From the NCBI GenBank assembly GCA_025994075.1, contig JAMQGV010000016.1, forward strand, positions 1 through 64,000: a stretch of 64,000 bases of DNA, written 5' to 3'. The position numbers were made by a program, and so were the translations under genes. Every line of letters starts with the position of its first letter. The stretch's first letter is position 1. The DNA is from Vicinamibacteria bacterium (GTDB lineage Bacteria > Acidobacteriota > Vicinamibacteria > Fen-336). Below the pieces are notes generated by a model, which saw only the letters and a program-made list of their open reading frames with translations, ran no database searches and had not been told where the DNA came from. Below are positions 10,823 through 18,980 of this stretch, piece by piece.

Positions 10823-13201
10823 TCAGCCGAGGATCGCCTTCAGCAGGGCGCGCGCGACCTCCTTGCCGCGGGCGCCGACTTCGCCCGGGGGGCCGACACA
10901 GGACGGGCAGCCGTCTTCGCAGGGGCAGGCCTCGATCAGGCGCAGGCTCTCGTCGAGCAGGCGGTCGTGGAGCCGGAACAGCGGCTCGGAGAGACCGATC
11001 CCGCCCGGGTAGTTGTCGTAGAGGAAGACGTTGGGCTCGTAGTCGTCGCCGGGGAGCGGGTCGCGCCGCAGCGTGGCCGGCAGCCGGCGCAGGCCGCGTT
11101 CGACCCGCGCCTCGCCCTGGCCGTTGTCGCCCACCGCGACGCCGAGGTCGCGGCGGTCGCACAGCAGGAACAGCGCCGCGAGCTGCGACATCACGTAGGA
11201 GAGTCCCACCACCCCGTCCCGCTTCTCCTCGCTCGTGTAGAGCAGGCCCTGCAGCAGCTCGCGTGGGATCGTCAGCCAGTAGCTCGTGGTGTGGATCTGG
11301 TTCTCGGGCATCTGCAGGTCGCCCGCGCCGACGTTCTCGTTGGTCCAGAACTTGATCTTCTTGAAGCCGACCACCTGCGAGCTGACGTGGACCTCGCCGT
11401 GGTTCTTCGCCGCGCGTTTCGCCGGCGCGGCCTCGAAGCGGTCGAGGATCTTCACCTTCGTGTACGTGATGGCGTCGGTGTAGTAGTCGACCTCGGCCTC
11501 GCGCACGTGGGCGCGGCGCTCCTCGTGGTCGTACTTCTCGACGAAGAAAGTCTTGCCCTCGAGCAGGTAGACGGCCTTCTCGTGCAGCGTCATCGGCGCC
11601 GAGGAGAAGTCGACCTCCGCGATGATGCGCGGCTCCCGCGTGATGTCCTGGACGACGAAGTTGTCGGACGACACGCTGCGCAGGGAGACCGCGTCGGCCG
11701 GGTAGCTCTCGCTGGTCCAGTGCCAGCGGCCCGCGGTCTGGTGGACGAGCCGCTCGGCCTCCAGGAACGCCAGGATCTCGCGCAGGTCCTCCTTGCCGAA
11801 GCGCTCGCCGTCCGTGAACGGCAGCTCGAACGCCGCGCACTTCACGTGGGCCAGCAGGATGTGCAGGTTCTCGGGGTTGATGCGGCCGTACTCGACCGGG
11901 GAATCGAAGAAGTAGTCCGGGTGGGTGGCGATGAACTGGTTGAGCGGGGTCGAGTTGGCGACCAGCACGGCGACCGAAGAACCCTGGCGGCGGCCGGCGC
12001 GGCCCGCCTGCTGCCACGCCGAGGCCACGCTGCCGGGGTAGCCGAGCAGGATCGAGACGTCGAGGCTGCCGATGTCGACGCCCAGCTCCAGCGCGTTCGT
12101 GGAGACGACGCCCAGCACCTCCCCGTCGCGCAGCCCCTTCTCGATCTCGCGCCGCTGCAGCGGCAGGTAGCCGCCGCGGTAGCCGCGGATCACGCCGTCG
12201 GAGCCCGGCTTCGTCTCCAGCGACTCCTTGAGATACGTGACGAGCACCTCGGTCGCCAGCCGCGACGGCGCGAACACGATCGTCTGCAGCCCCTTCTGCA
12301 GGAACGACAGCGCGATGTCGCGGGCGGAGCCCAGCGCCGAGCGGCGGATGCCGAGCTGGCGGTTGACCACCGGCGGGTTGTAGATCGCGAAGTGGCGCTC
12401 GCCGCGCGGGGCGCCGTTGTCGTCGATCAGCTCGACGGGCTGCTCGACCAGCGCCTCGGCCAGCTCCTTCGGGTTGCCGATCGTCGCCGACGAGCACAGG
12501 AACTGCGGCTTGGAGCCGTAGAACTCGCAGATCCGCCGCAGCCGCCGCAGCACGTTGGCGACGTGCGAGCCGTAGACGCCGCGGCTCGTGTGCAGCTCGT
12601 CGATCACGACGTAGCGCAGGTTCTCGAACAACTTGACCCACTTCGTGTGGTGCGGCAGCACCCCCTTGTGGAGCATGTCGGGGTTGGTGACGACGACGTG
12701 GGCCTTCGAGCGGATCGCCTTGCGCGCGTCCTGCGGGGTGTCGCCGTCGTAGGTGAACGTGCCGATGTCGGCGCCCAGCGCCTGGATCATCGCGTACAGC
12801 TCGGCGAGCTGGTCCTGGGCCAGCGCCTTGGTGGGAAACAGGTACAGCGCCCGGGCGTCCGGGTCCTTCAGGATGCGGTCGAGGACCGGCAGGTTGTAGC
12901 AGAGCGTCTTGCCCGAGGCGGTGGGCGTCACCACCACGAGGTTCCGCCCTTCGCGCGCGGTCTCGTAGGCCGCCGCCTGGTGCGAGTAGAGCTGCTCGAT
13001 GCCCCGCCCCCGCAGCGCCGCGCACAGCTTCGGGTGCAGGGCGTCCGGGAACGGCACGTGGCGCGCCGGCTGCGCCGGGAAGTGGCGCAGCGCGGTCAGC
13101 ACCGGCTCGCTGTCCAGCGTCTTCTGCAGCTCCAGCGCCTTGAGAGTGGCGACCAGCGACTCGGGCGAGGCGTCCCGCTTCAGGACCAGACTTCGGCTCA
13201 T
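10823..13201 (-). CDS. mrfA: MrfA/YprA-like DEXH helicase with DUF1998 domain
   Basis: Superfamily 2 DNA helicase (792 aa) predicted to act in DNA repair. Motifs: TPTASGKT (92-99), FPTKALAQDQ (122-131), the DELH box (201-204), then SSATIGNP, a C-terminal helicase lobe with GYPGS and QAGRAGRR, a DUF1998-type region, and a four-cysteine cluster near the end (EACPCEDGCPSCVGP), which in MrfA binds zinc. The start is the ATG at 13201: an upstream open frame exists, but the MSRSL start and its upstream DNA are duplicated elsewhere in the window, marking the true gene start. The whole accessory island lies directly upstream on the same strand, and the first 67 codons are near-identical to a truncated copy at 23415-23617. 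Confidence 0.9.
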   Translation of the reverse strand: MSRSLVLKRDASPESLVATLKALELQKTLDSEPVLTALRHFPAQPARHVPFPDALHPKLCAALRGRGIEQLYSHQAAAYETAREGRNLVVVTPTASGKTLCYNLPVLDRILKDPDARALYLFPTKALAQDQLAELYAMIQALGADIGTFTYDGDTPQDARKAIRSKAHVVVTNPDMLHKGVLPHHTKWVKLFENLRYVVIDELHTSRGVYGSHVANVLRRLRRICEFYGSKPQFLCSSATIGNPKELAEALVEQPVELIDDNGAPRGERHFAIYNPPVVNRQLGIRRSALGSARDIALSFLQKGLQTIVFAPSRLATEVLVTYLKESLETKPGSDGVIRGYRGGYLPLQRREIEKGLRDGEVLGVVSTNALELGVDIGSLDVSILLGYPGSVASAWQQAGRAGRRQGSSVAVLVANSTPLNQFIATHPDYFFDSPVEYGRINPENLHILLAHVKCAAFELPFTDGERFGKEDLREILAFLEAERLVHQTAGRWHWTSESYPADAVSLRSVSSDNFVVQDITREPRIIAEVDFSSAPMTLHEKAVYLLEGKTFFVEKYDHEERRAHVREAEVDYYTDAITYTKVKILDRFEAAPAKRAAKNHGEVHVSSQVVGFKKIKFWTNENVGAGDLQMPENQIHTTSYWLTIPRELLQGLLYTSEEKRDGVVGLSYVMSQLAALFLLCDRRDLGVAVGDNGQGEARVERGLRRLPATLRRDPLPGDDYEPNVFLYDNYPGGIGLSEPLFRLHDRLLDESLRLIEACPCEDGCPSCVGPPGEVGARGKEVARALLKAILG

Positions 13202-13243
13202 GCCGGGAGCATGCACGAAGGGCTGCCGCAGCGGGTCCGCAGC
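13002..13243 (-). repeat. Long direct repeat, copy 1 (intact helicase 5' end)
   Basis: About 240 bases covering the first 67 codons of the helicase and about 40 bases before its ATG. By eye it matches 23415-23658 with five isolated mismatches in the coding part plus one short patch containing a 3-base indel. The core 13184-13239 also matches 15548-15605. The two long copies bracket the accessory island in the same orientation. Confidence 0.9.
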
Positions 13244-13304
13244 CCTCACCGTCGCCAGAGTGGCCAATGAGCGGCAGTGGTCGAGCCCGAGAGCGACCGC
13301 AATC

Positions 13305-15482
13305 TTAGCCGTCGTCGAAGTCGCCCGGTCGCCAGCCTGAGGAGTACCTGTCGACAAGTGCAAGTAGTTCATCTGCGTCCTCGGGCTGCATCGCTTTGAG
13401 GCGGCTGATGCGCTCTTGAAGAAGGTCTTCGTGTCCGACCACCTCGAGCAGCCGATCCCAGGCGAGCCGGGGGGAGCGGCGCACCGCACGACTCCCCATC
13501 GCCTGAGCGCGCATGTCACTCCGCGCTGACCTGAGCAGCGCCAGAGTGACATCTGCAGAGTCAGGGACTTCGATCGAGGGTTCCGCAGCGCTTGATGCAC
13601 CTTCCTTCGCGAGTAGCAGGATTCGGAGCAAGTGGCGTTCCTGGGCCAAGAGGCTGGGCGGCGCCGATCGGATCTCGCCGCGCCACGAAGCCTCTAGCTC
13701 ACTGGCGGCGGCTTCGGAGATGAGCTTGTGGCCCGCGTCTTCTCGGTATCCGACGATCGTCACGAGCTGAGCCTTCGCAGACAGCGTTCGCACCCGAGGA
13801 AGCATCGCTCGTGTTGCTCGTTCGATAGCGTCGGTGTCTCCGAGCGAGCGCAAGAGCCGGTAAACTACTCGCCGGACGACAACTCCCGGTCCGAGATCGA
13901 ACATCCCTCGATCGCGATCGGGTAGATCCTCCAACAAGTTGAGCAGGACCACACCCCCCGGAATCACATGCTCGGGCGCGAATTGCCCTTCGAAGACCTC
14001 GAGAGACCCGATCACATCCTGCAACCGCTCGTTGCCAAGCGAACGAAGGTAGCTGTCAAAGGCCGCATCGTCGGCCATCAGCAGCCACGCCCGTTCAGCG
14101 TCCGTGAAAGCTTGCAGTTCTTCACCGACGACGCGCTCGAGGTACATGCGAAGAACGTCAGAATGTGCGACGCGGCGCCTCCGGAGCCACTCCGCCTTCG
14201 AGTCACTCCCGTAGTGCATACCACCAGAGTGGCGCTGCGCGGCCGGGAAGAGCCGCTGTATCAGATCGCGAACAACCTCGGCGTCATCGCCGCCTGCTTC
14301 AACCAGACGATCGATTTGAGCCTTCGAGGCAGAGTCGGCCTGCCGGCCGTAGGCTCGCTCTGACGTGCCGGTGAGGCTGATCACCGATTCGTGGAGTCGC
14401 CGGAACACGTCGGGCAAGAACACGCGGATCGCTTCGAGCGCGAGCACATCTGGTAGGGCTACCTCCCCGGCGAGGTCGCGCACAGTGCCGTGAACTGCGG
14501 CTGCATACCGCCGAACGTCGCGCATGTTTCCGATGAGGGGCCGGATGATCTCCATGTAGACGTCGGACCAGATGTCAGCATCGAACTGACCAGGGCTGTC
14601 GACACCGGAGATCGCGTGCTCGATGGCCATGAACACCTGGCGATCTAGTGCGGCCTCCGGCACGGCCGGAAGGTCGACGGCCACCTGGAGGATCTTCTCG
14701 AGGTAGTCACGCCCGGGAATCCCTTGCTCGCCCAAGGCCTGTTCAACACGGAGCCGGTCGAACGCTACGACGTAAATGACGTTCGGGAAGCTCGCGGTCA
14801 AGCGAACGAGCCTGAACACATCCCTGATTTCTCCAGTCGAGAGGCGATCAATGTCATCCAGGATCACAACGATTGGCCTCGTGAGCGCTGCGAGGGCGGT
14901 CACGAGCCTGACCCGTCGACCGGAGTAGCCCTGCTTGCGACGCTGGAGGATCCTGGCCAGGAGCTTCGTTGTTGCCCGGCCTCGCTCGACCCACGGCCCC
15001 AGTAGGGGCCACAGACTGAAGCCTGAAAAGGCCTCTCCGTATTCCTCCAAACTCTTACCGATTTCGGCGAGTTCGGGGCGAAGCCCGAGCTGCGCCGAAA
15101 GCTCGAGGAAGAACGAGTCGACAAGTTGCTCCGCGCCGCTGAACATCCAGGGGTTGTAGTCCAGCACGGTCGCACCGGCGGCTTCGAGGTCGGCCCGGGC
15201 GAGGTTGACGAAGGAGGTCTTCCCAGAGCCCCAAGGACCAAGCACACCAACCACGGAGCCTTCAGTCGCATCGAGCGACATCAGCTGTTGGGCGAACCGG
15301 CGCGCCAGCGGGGCCCGGCCTAGAACATCGCTCTGGGAGTCCCGGATCGGGTTGTCCGCGGTGGGGCCCACGCTCGTTGGATTCGGTGGGCCCGAGACAC
15401 CATTCGCCGTTGACGGGCTGCCTGGTCCCAGTGCCGAGGGCTGCCCTGACCGTCGCACGAGTCTGAGGAACCAGTTCGTCAC
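13305..15482 (-). CDS. KAP family P-loop NTPase
   Basis: Predicted ATPase of the KAP family (PF07693, named for Kidins220 and the phage-exclusion protein PifA), 725 aa. Evidence: the entry motif DVLGR (53-57), Walker A GPWGSGKT (82-89), the KAP-typical NPWMFSG (110-116), Walker B VVILDDIDRL (205-214) and AFDR (240-243). I see no clear transmembrane pair inside the NTPase domain, unlike many KAP proteins. Residues 330-725 are helical and unassigned and may be a sensor or effector region. The GTG at 15482 is preceded by AAAGGA at a good spacing. It stands between core repeats 1 and 2 and ends about 100 bases before the helicase start. A role in phage defence is inferred from family and context. 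Confidence 0.85.
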   Translation of the reverse strand: MTNWFLRLVRRSGQPSALGPGSPSTANGVSGPPNPTSVGPTADNPIRDSQSDVLGRAPLARRFAQQLMSLDATEGSVVGVLGPWGSGKTSFVNLARADLEAAGATVLDYNPWMFSGAEQLVDSFFLELSAQLGLRPELAEIGKSLEEYGEAFSGFSLWPLLGPWVERGRATTKLLARILQRRKQGYSGRRVRLVTALAALTRPIVVILDDIDRLSTGEIRDVFRLVRLTASFPNVIYVVAFDRLRVEQALGEQGIPGRDYLEKILQVAVDLPAVPEAALDRQVFMAIEHAISGVDSPGQFDADIWSDVYMEIIRPLIGNMRDVRRYAAAVHGTVRDLAGEVALPDVLALEAIRVFLPDVFRRLHESVISLTGTSERAYGRQADSASKAQIDRLVEAGGDDAEVVRDLIQRLFPAAQRHSGGMHYGSDSKAEWLRRRRVAHSDVLRMYLERVVGEELQAFTDAERAWLLMADDAAFDSYLRSLGNERLQDVIGSLEVFEGQFAPEHVIPGGVVLLNLLEDLPDRDRGMFDLGPGVVVRRVVYRLLRSLGDTDAIERATRAMLPRVRTLSAKAQLVTIVGYREDAGHKLISEAAASELEASWRGEIRSAPPSLLAQERHLLRILLLAKEGASSAAEPSIEVPDSADVTLALLRSARSDMRAQAMGSRAVRRSPRLAWDRLLEVVGHEDLLQERISRLKAMQPEDADELLALVDRYSSGWRPGDFDDG

Positions 15483-15547
15483 AGTACGACGTCCTTTGTG
15501 GATGGGCTTTGAGTTGCTCCGGGTCGGTCGACAGCTTCCCGCCTCAC

Positions 15548-15605
15548 GACCGGGTTTCGGCTCATGCCTCGGAAGCATCCACGAGGGGCTGCCGCTGCAG
15601 GTCCG
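15548..15605 (-). repeat. Core repeat, copy 2 (helicase gene-start fragment)
   Basis: About 58 bases matching the helicase start region: on the plus strand it contains TTTCGGCTCATGCC, then GGAAGCAT, CACGAGGGGCTGCCGC and AGGTCCGG. Read on the minus strand it has an ATG followed by codons for SRNPVVRR, compared with SRSLVLKR in the intact helicase. It sits 66 bases upstream of the KAP gene and about 48 bases after the stop of the 1108-residue gene, so it marks an internal module boundary and could supply the KAP promoter. Confidence 0.75.
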
Positions 15606-15653
15606 GATCAGAGCCGCTGGGGTGTTCTCGACCCGTGGAGGCCCCCATGAAAG

Positions 15654-18600
15654 TCAAGACTGGTCAGCTACTTCCGGCCAGCCCATCCAGGGCCATAGGC
15701 TGGAGTCGAGGACCTTCACCCCCACGAGCGTGTCTTCCAGGCTCTTCTCGTTGTCCTTCACGGCGCGCACGATCTCGTTGCGCTGGGCCCTCAGGAACCG
15801 TTCGCGGCGCTCTGATGTTGGCGCCGCGCGGTCGATCGAGACCCGCCAGAGCCAGAATCGCTTGTCCACGCAGCGCAGGAGGAGTCGAAATGCCGCCCAC
15901 GCGAGTTCGTCCGACTCGGCCTCGCGATAGCGCCGATACCAGTGTTGGGCAAACGCATCTGACTTCGTCCAGGCCTCCGAGAAGCGCGCAACTTCCCCGA
16001 GAAAAGTACCGTCCTGGAGGCCCAAGAGGTTCGGTGTCGCTGCCGACGACAGGAAGGACCGAACGACGATCGCCCGGGCCTGGTCGAGCGCGCGGGGGGC
16101 GGCCTGCAACCCTTCCAAGAGCCTCATCAACGCCCCGACAGCGCCTCCCCATTCCGCCGCGAAGGCGATCCTCGAGTGCTGAAGGTCCGACCGGGCCGCC
16201 CGGATGTGCTCGAGGCGAAGATCGTCGAGTTCCGAGGATTCCGGCGCGGCCCAGAGCGCCAGTTTGAGACTCGAAATCCCGGTCGCGGAATCAACCACGA
16301 GGTGGCGGGAGGTTTTCTCGAGGCGCGAGAAGAGTCGTGCCCCGAGCCCAGGATCGCTCGCCAGAAGCACGGCGCACAGATCCTGGAAGAAGCCAGGTTG
16401 GTCTTCGACTCGCTGCCGTGCGCTCGGTGCGTCATCGAAGGCGATCGACACCCATCTGTCGCGTAGCTCCGGCGAACACGCCAGGATCCGCTCCAGGACG
16501 CGGCGTGAGGGGCTATCGATCAGGCCGAGGTTTCGCTCGCGCTCCGCGCTCCCGGCGTCCTGAGCCTGCTCCAGTCGCCGCGAAGCCTCCTCCCACCGGC
16601 CGCTCAGATCGAATGCTCTCTTCCAGTCCTCCACTGTCGCCGCTCGAGCGTCCCCCCAAGCCCCCGTACGGGACCTCAGGACTGGCGTCGATTCATCCTT
16701 CGGCAGCACTCTCGGTCGCGGGAGGCCTGGAGGCGCGCACACCTCGTCGCGGCCGATTTCGATGGTGACGGGAAGCGAGGAGTGCGGTTCCAGTTCACGC
16801 TCGAACCAGCGTGCGAACTCCAGGTAGTCGTCGGCGCCACCGCGCGCCTCGACGAGATCCGCATAGGTCGAGCGGCTCACTCGGTCCTTGAGAGCGTCCA
16901 CGCTCAGCCACGTGGCGCGCTCGATGAGGAGCCTCGACCCCCAATACGCTTCCACCGGGCCGGCTGCCGCGCCGGCAGTCCAGCCGCCGTCGACCACGCT
17001 CCGCACCCATTCGTCGCTCGGATGCTGTCGAATCAGATTCAGGACACAGGCGCGAACCAGCATGTCATCGTGCTGCCATAGCGTTGCAATGCCGTCGATC
17101 TCCGTGGGCCCCGATCGAGCGGACGTGCAGGCCAGAAGCCAGAGCACGCGGCGGATGGCACTGGCACTCCCTCCGGCCAAGACCTGACTGACGACCTCCC
17201 GTCTGGGCGGGCGATCGAAAGTGCGCTCGAAGGCCACCCGGTCCGGCGCGTCGGATGGTCGCTGTGCCAGGAGTTCGAGCTGCTCATCGGGTTCCGATGC
17301 CTGGAGGAGCATCGACAGGATCTCGCTCTCGACCTGCTGCTCCACACGATCGGACGTCGGGAACCGGTCGTGCAGCGTCTTCAGCGCGACGCGCAACGAC
17401 GCCCACTCGGCCGCGCCCAGGATCAACTCATGTCCGCGTAACCCCCACAGGAGGCTGCGGAGGCCTGTCCCGGCTCGCCGCTCAGCATGGAGAGCCATGC
17501 GTCTGATGGCCGGGGCCAGAGCCTGTGGCCGGAACGCGCAGAAGGTCGGCTCGGCATCCTCGAGCAGCCCTTCCTCAGCGGTCATCGACGAGCCCGTCCA
17601 TCGCTCCTCCCGGGGCCAGTCCGCTGCGAGCCGGTCGAGGGCTTCGACCAGGCGAGGGCTGACGCGGAGGCTCGGATCACAGGCACTGGGCGCTATCGCC
17701 GTTGCGGCCCGCCACGGCTCCTGGTCGGCGAGCTCGCTGCACTTCTCGCAGTCTTCCCGTCGCCAGGGCAGTCGGTCGCACGGGTCCCAGCGAAACGACT
17801 CGTCCGGGAACAGCTCAGCCAGCGGGGCGCGGAGAGACCTCGATTCCTCGCTGCCGACGTAGGTCAACAGGCGGCGGGCTGTTCGGACGGCAACAGCACT
17901 CCCCTCACTCGTGAGCAGTTCGACGTGCGGCAGCAACGACGGCAGGAAGGGCGTGGGAGACGAACGAATCAACCAGGCGAACTCTTGGTAGTGCCGAGGA
18001 CCGCCCATCACTTCGTCGGCAAGGGCGCCAACTGCCAGGGCTCGAGCGAAGTCCTCTCGCGGCAGGTGTGAGATCACACCGAGCGCGACTCGCGCGAGGC
18101 GCAGGAGCCCGGGGGCCTCGATCACCTCGAGCGGCAGCCCACAAATCGACAGGGGGCCAGGCGAGAGCGTCGTGCCCAAGCGCCCCGCGATTCTGGCGCG
18201 CGCCTTCTCGATCTCGTGGGCCTCTCCGCCCATCAGCGCCCTCTCGCCAGCGGGATGCACGAAGCCGAGCCAGCGCTGGAAGGTGCTGACGAACAGGGGA
18301 CGCAGAGTGGCGTTCCCTCGCCACTCCAGGAATGCCGTGACCAGCAGACGGTGGTGATCAGGGAGGAACTCGGAGGCGGCCCACGATCGCTCTGCGAGGG
18401 CGAAGTAGGCGGTGGGTCGACGAGGGAAGTAAGCAGGGAAGTGCTCTTCGCGCCCCGGCGCGTTCTGAAGCCTTGCCCAGGCGTCGAGGAGGCCGCTGGC
18501 CGCCTCGTCGGTGAAGTCCTCGGATGTCAGCGCGTGGAGCGCCGCGATCTCGCAGATCTCTGCCTTGAGCGGTATCCCCGGCTCGGGTTCGAGCCACCCG

Positions 18601-18980
18601 AGGGCGAACTGGGCCGCGCTCTCGCCATCCGCTAGCTGTGCCTCGAGGCAGTCCTCGGCGAGCAGCAGGCCGAGGGCCAACCCGAGGCGCCGATCGTCGA
18701 TTCCAAGCCGACCGCCCCTTCGAGTCAGAACCCCACTGGTGCTCAGGTCGCTGAGCACCTCGGGCGAGATGGGGCTGGTCGCTCCAAGGGGCGTGAGGCC
18801 GGATCCAGCAGCGTCGCGGTTACGTCGTCGACGTGCCAGACCGACGAGAACCTCCTGGAACGTGCGCTCGTCGACGACTCCCCGCTTGCGCTCGTAGCGA
18901 TCCTTGGCGTCCTCGTAGATGAGCCGTTGGACGGTGAACTCACCGGCCTCCGTCACCTTGGAGTGGTGCCTGACGGCCAT
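15654..18980 (-). CDS. C-terminal part of a split Avs-like STAND protein
   Basis: Frame of 1108 aa that reads as the continuation of the nuclease-NTPase encoded just upstream. Its first 45 residues (MAVRHHSKVTEAGEF, then FTVQRLIYEDAKDRY) are what usually follows the KPRYL motif of STAND NTPases, and residues 45-120 look like the winged-helix segment (LSTSGVLTRRGGRLGI, LGLALGLLLAED). The remaining ~980 residues are helical with no domain I recognise. In Avs proteins this position holds the TPR-like sensor that binds phage proteins. The ATG at 18980 lies inside the upstream gene in the -1 frame and has no good ribosome binding site, so a frameshift in one gene of about 1,560 codons is more likely than two genes. 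Function in defence is inferred. Confidence 0.75.
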   Translation of the reverse strand: MAVRHHSKVTEAGEFTVQRLIYEDAKDRYERKRGVVDERTFQEVLVGLARRRRNRDAAGSGLTPLGATSPISPEVLSDLSTSGVLTRRGGRLGIDDRRLGLALGLLLAEDCLEAQLADGESAAQFALGWLEPEPGIPLKAEICEIAALHALTSEDFTDEAASGLLDAWARLQNAPGREEHFPAYFPRRPTAYFALAERSWAASEFLPDHHRLLVTAFLEWRGNATLRPLFVSTFQRWLGFVHPAGERALMGGEAHEIEKARARIAGRLGTTLSPGPLSICGLPLEVIEAPGLLRLARVALGVISHLPREDFARALAVGALADEVMGGPRHYQEFAWLIRSSPTPFLPSLLPHVELLTSEGSAVAVRTARRLLTYVGSEESRSLRAPLAELFPDESFRWDPCDRLPWRREDCEKCSELADQEPWRAATAIAPSACDPSLRVSPRLVEALDRLAADWPREERWTGSSMTAEEGLLEDAEPTFCAFRPQALAPAIRRMALHAERRAGTGLRSLLWGLRGHELILGAAEWASLRVALKTLHDRFPTSDRVEQQVESEILSMLLQASEPDEQLELLAQRPSDAPDRVAFERTFDRPPRREVVSQVLAGGSASAIRRVLWLLACTSARSGPTEIDGIATLWQHDDMLVRACVLNLIRQHPSDEWVRSVVDGGWTAGAAAGPVEAYWGSRLLIERATWLSVDALKDRVSRSTYADLVEARGGADDYLEFARWFERELEPHSSLPVTIEIGRDEVCAPPGLPRPRVLPKDESTPVLRSRTGAWGDARAATVEDWKRAFDLSGRWEEASRRLEQAQDAGSAERERNLGLIDSPSRRVLERILACSPELRDRWVSIAFDDAPSARQRVEDQPGFFQDLCAVLLASDPGLGARLFSRLEKTSRHLVVDSATGISSLKLALWAAPESSELDDLRLEHIRAARSDLQHSRIAFAAEWGGAVGALMRLLEGLQAAPRALDQARAIVVRSFLSSAATPNLLGLQDGTFLGEVARFSEAWTKSDAFAQHWYRRYREAESDELAWAAFRLLLRCVDKRFWLWRVSIDRAAPTSERRERFLRAQRNEIVRAVKDNEKSLEDTLVGVKVLDSSLWPWMGWPEVADQS

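Noticed and set aside
13202..13600. N-terminal extension of the helicase to a start at 13600
   Set aside because: The extension reads through the KAP gene's 3' end in another frame and has no similarity to helicases. The repeated gene-start region fixes the ATG at 13201.
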